DNA from: Methanosarcinaceae archaeon | Lineage (GTDB): Archaea > Halobacteriota > Methanosarcinia > Methanosarcinales > Methanosarcinaceae | Length of the DNA: 8,375 nt | NCBI GenBank assembly: GCA_030596385.1 | Contig: JAUVKD010000020.1 | Span: forward strand, 1 to 8,375 | Reading direction: 5' to 3' | In this document: positions 7,335 through 8,375 of the stretch, one piece after another | Layout of the letters: every line of letters begins with the position of its first letter | How positions within the stretch are numbered: position 1 is the stretch's first letter | Translations under genes and position numbers: made by a program | The notes under the pieces: model-generated | What the model was told of the DNA's origin: nothing | Databases searched by the model: none | The model's input: the letters and a program-made list of their open reading frames with translations, nothing else

Positions 7335-7342
7335 TTTAAATA
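7335..7342 (+). promoter_or_regulatory. TATA-box-like element downstream of the AMP phosphorylase gene
   Basis: TTTAAATA exactly matches the archaeal TATA consensus, inside the near-palindromic AT-rich run at 7330-7344. It could serve a small transcript on either strand or be incidental in AT-rich DNA. No open frame with a ribosome binding site follows on the + strand. Confidence 0.25.
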
Positions 7343-7376
7343 TAGGTGTTTGTTTAGCTATTTTTGATTCCGGTTT

Positions 7377-7397
7377 AACCCGCCGCAGGCGGCGGTT
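7377..7397. repeat. GC-rich hairpin between the AMP phosphorylase and tRNA genes
   Basis: CCGCCG (7380-7385) pairs with CGGCGG (7390-7395) across the loop CAGG. AA/TT pairs and a one-base bulge extend it to 7377-7397. It is the most GC-rich short stretch in an AT-rich gap. It could stabilise or terminate the upstream transcript, or be an extragenic palindrome found elsewhere in the genome. There is no T tract directly after it; T-rich TATTTTTGATT lies just before it at 7360-7370. Confidence 0.6.
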
Positions 7398-7543
7398 CAT
7401 TCCAATCATTTCAGGAAAAATCGACATTATCCGGAATTACCCGGACTTATGTAACAGATGCATATACAAAAAAGTGCAATCCGAATCTCACCTGAGAACC
7501 GGATACTTAAAAGTGTATATGAATTTCATGTCTGATAATGTAC

Positions 7544-7548
7544 AAAAA
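7544..7548 (-). terminator. Oligo-T terminator after tRNA-Gly
   Basis: On the minus strand the mature tRNA end is followed directly by TTTTT and then GTAC. Short T-runs end transcripts in archaea. The assignment rests on position and composition. Confidence 0.45.
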
Positions 7549-7620
7549 TGCGCCGACCGGGATTCGAACCCGGGTTTGAGGCTTGGAAGGCCTCAGTCAT
7601 AGCCACTAAACCACCAGCGC
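7549..7620 (-). tRNA. tRNA-Gly(UCC): tRNA-Gly, anticodon UCC
   Basis: Read on the minus strand this is a complete 72-base cloverleaf. The acceptor stem is GCGCTGG with TCGGCGC (two G-T pairs) and discriminator A. The D arm begins GTTTAGTGG. The anticodon stem GAGGC/GCCTC encloses the loop CTTCCAA, giving anticodon TCC for GGA/GGG glycine codons. The T arm is CCGGG-TTCGAAT-CCCGG, perfectly paired. CCA is not encoded, as is common in archaea, and there is no intron. It is the only clear minus-strand gene in the window. Confidence 0.97.
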
Positions 7621-7626
7621 ACAAAG

Positions 7627-7658
7627 TGCAACCAATAGAAGTATTTTTGTAATATAAT
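7627..7658 (-). promoter_or_regulatory. Promoter of tRNA-Gly (box A and box B)
   Basis: On the minus strand, ATTATATT (complement of 7651-7658) lies about 30 bases before the mature tRNA end. It is preceded by the purine-rich GAAAGC as a possible BRE and followed about 20 bases later by TTGCA (complement of 7627-7631). This fits the methanogen stable-RNA promoter, an A/T box plus a TGC at the start site. It implies a 5' leader of several bases removed by RNase P. Confidence 0.6.
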
Positions 7659-7791
7659 GCTTTCGGCAGGCATTCAAATAAAATCTGCGTAATTGGGTGC
7701 AAAATACGATCAAAATGAGCACATATACTGCAATTTGTATGGAAAATCAATATCCGCGTATTTGTGTACATGACGCAACATTGTATATTTA

Positions 7792-8094
7792 TTAGCACTG
7801 TAGATTGGGCACTATTTTTGTCGGATGGATGGCACTTTTGCCAGCAATTCCCGCTTTATGATTTTGTTTATATCCAAGCTGTCTGAAACTATACTGTCGC
7901 TCGTCATTGATTTGGTTTATGATATGACGAGTAAAAGCATATAATCTCATAAAATTATCACGAAATATCAAAACAACAAGCCTTCGCTTGTATGCGTTTA
8001 TTAGCATAACGGGAATTGCTGCACTTTTGCACATTAAAGTATTGCAATCAATGCAATTCAGGGTTATCCTTGTTTCAATCCATAAACAGGTCAC
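7792..8094 (-). other. Open minus-strand frame, possibly a degraded or unknown gene
   Basis: A 100-codon open frame whose predicted product begins MTCLWIETRITLNCIDCNTL and ends HKAGIAGKSAIHPTKIVPN plus three residues. There is no ribosome binding site at the start and I do not recognise a family. The short AGKSAIHPTKI resembles the GK-x-x-IHP-x-Q-I signature of citrate-lyase-beta/HpcH-type aldolases, but nothing else in the frame does, and that family is far longer. It may be chance, or a relic. The 12-bp repeats fall within and beside it. Confidence 0.2.
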
Positions 8095-8138
8095 AGCTTT
8101 TACACTTTAGACATTCTAGATTCAATCGGGAATTGCTG
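7842..8138. repeat. Three copies of a 12-bp motif, one inverted
   Basis: CGGGAATTGCTG occurs on the + strand at 8010-8021 and 8127-8138, and as its exact reverse complement at 7842-7853. The first two copies along the + strand thus form an inverted repeat about 156 bp apart. Two of the copies adjoin 12-base mini-hairpins with the same loop and different stems: GGCA-CTTT-TGCC (7831-7842) and TGCA-CTTT-TGCA (8020-8031). Confidence 0.85.
7900..7931. repeat. 8-bp inverted repeat
   Basis: CTCGTCAT (7900-7907) and ATGACGAG (7924-7931) are perfect reverse complements around a 16-base spacer. This could be a protein-binding site or an RNA stem; no adjacent gene is identified. Confidence 0.6.
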
Positions 8139-8375
8139 CCAGGATATGTTTTAAGCCAGCGTGCTCTTGATCAATCAAGCCTGATTTCACCTCACCATAA
8201 CGCATTGGATGGTTGGCATTATTAACCAGATCTCCTTTGATGCTATGGCGTCAAAATGAGGTTGGATTCCGTGAGTTCAAATCGGTGCCTATAAATGATT
8301 ATATCACAAAATAACCATATTACAACCTTTGTAGGTTCCACTTTGTCCGCCATAATGTAGTGGTACGTCCCACTA

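Larger units (their letters stand above)
7621..8375. other. 755-bp stretch with no confident gene, repeat-rich
   Basis: Apart from the tRNA promoter at its left edge I can support no intact gene here. It contains a three-copy 12-bp motif, an 8-bp inverted repeat (7900-7931), small hairpins at 7976-7991 (ACAAGC-CTTC-GCTTGT), 8324-8337 (AACCT-TTGT-AGGTT) and 8358-8375 (TAGTGG...CCACTA), and TATA-like runs near 8289-8305. One minus-strand frame stays open for 100 codons (7792-8094). The mix of small repeats and interrupted cysteine-rich frames suggests decayed mobile or accessory DNA. Confidence 0.5.

Noticed and set aside
7831..8138. CRISPR array
   Set aside because: There are only three short 12-bp copies, one inverted, with unequal spacing; this is not repeat-spacer architecture.
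8016..8225. 69-codon + strand frame at the right end
   Set aside because: It has no ribosome binding site and no recognisable domain, and it overlaps the competing minus-strand frame; likely chance.
8215..8290. tRNA-like sequence: a perfect B-box-like AGTTCAAATC at 8275-8284 and ends that could pair (GGCATT with GGTGCC)
   Set aside because: There is no room for the 3' strand of the T stem between the loop and the acceptor strand, and neither a D arm nor an anticodon arm folds, so it is not a tRNA gene.
8346..8375. Possible start of a tRNA at the right edge (GTCCGCC then TAGTGGTA)
   Set aside because: The D stem does not pair at the expected positions and the sequence is cut by the window end; it cannot be supported.

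Overview
The window looks like chromosomal DNA from a methanogenic euryarchaeon, probably of the Methanosarcinales. It carries archaeal information-processing genes (an NMD3-like C terminus, transcription factor E alpha, an archaeal-type HisRS), an archaeal AMP phosphorylase, GGTGA-type ribosome binding sites, and a tRNA-Gly with a methanogen-style box A/box B promoter and no encoded CCA. The genus assignment is inference only. The DNA is AT-rich. All confidently recognised protein genes are on the + strand; the only well-supported minus-strand gene is the tRNA.

Left block (1-2540), a compact run of four genes: the 3' end of an NMD3-like gene, an ATP-grasp ligase of unknown substrate, tfe (TTG start with a strong ribosome binding site), and a small HD-domain phosphohydrolase. 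Spacing of 19 to 68 bp suggests one or two co-transcribed units linked to translation and transcription.

Middle block (3061-5551): hisS lies behind a 520-bp gene-poor stretch that ends in a perfect 12-unit AAT microsatellite just upstream of the start codon. Close behind hisS come two small proteins, each with one N-terminal membrane segment and a beta-rich outer domain. I do not recognise either; they look like an archaeal pilin-like or cell-envelope pair.

Right block (5767-8375): a complete AMP phosphorylase gene, the entry enzyme of the archaeal AMP to ribulose-1,5-bisphosphate to 3-phosphoglycerate route. It is followed by a GC-rich hairpin and a tRNA-Gly(UCC) gene on the minus strand. 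The last 755 bases hold no convincing gene. They contain several inverted repeats, a 12-bp motif present three times (one copy inverted) with look-alike mini-hairpins beside two copies, and an open minus-strand frame of 100 codons, which together suggest decayed or mobile-element-like DNA.

There is no CRISPR array, intact transposase, defence system or replication origin that I can support. The best leads are the hisS-proximal microsatellite, the unknown membrane-protein pair, the mini-ORFs that end at downstream start codons, and the repeat-rich right end.
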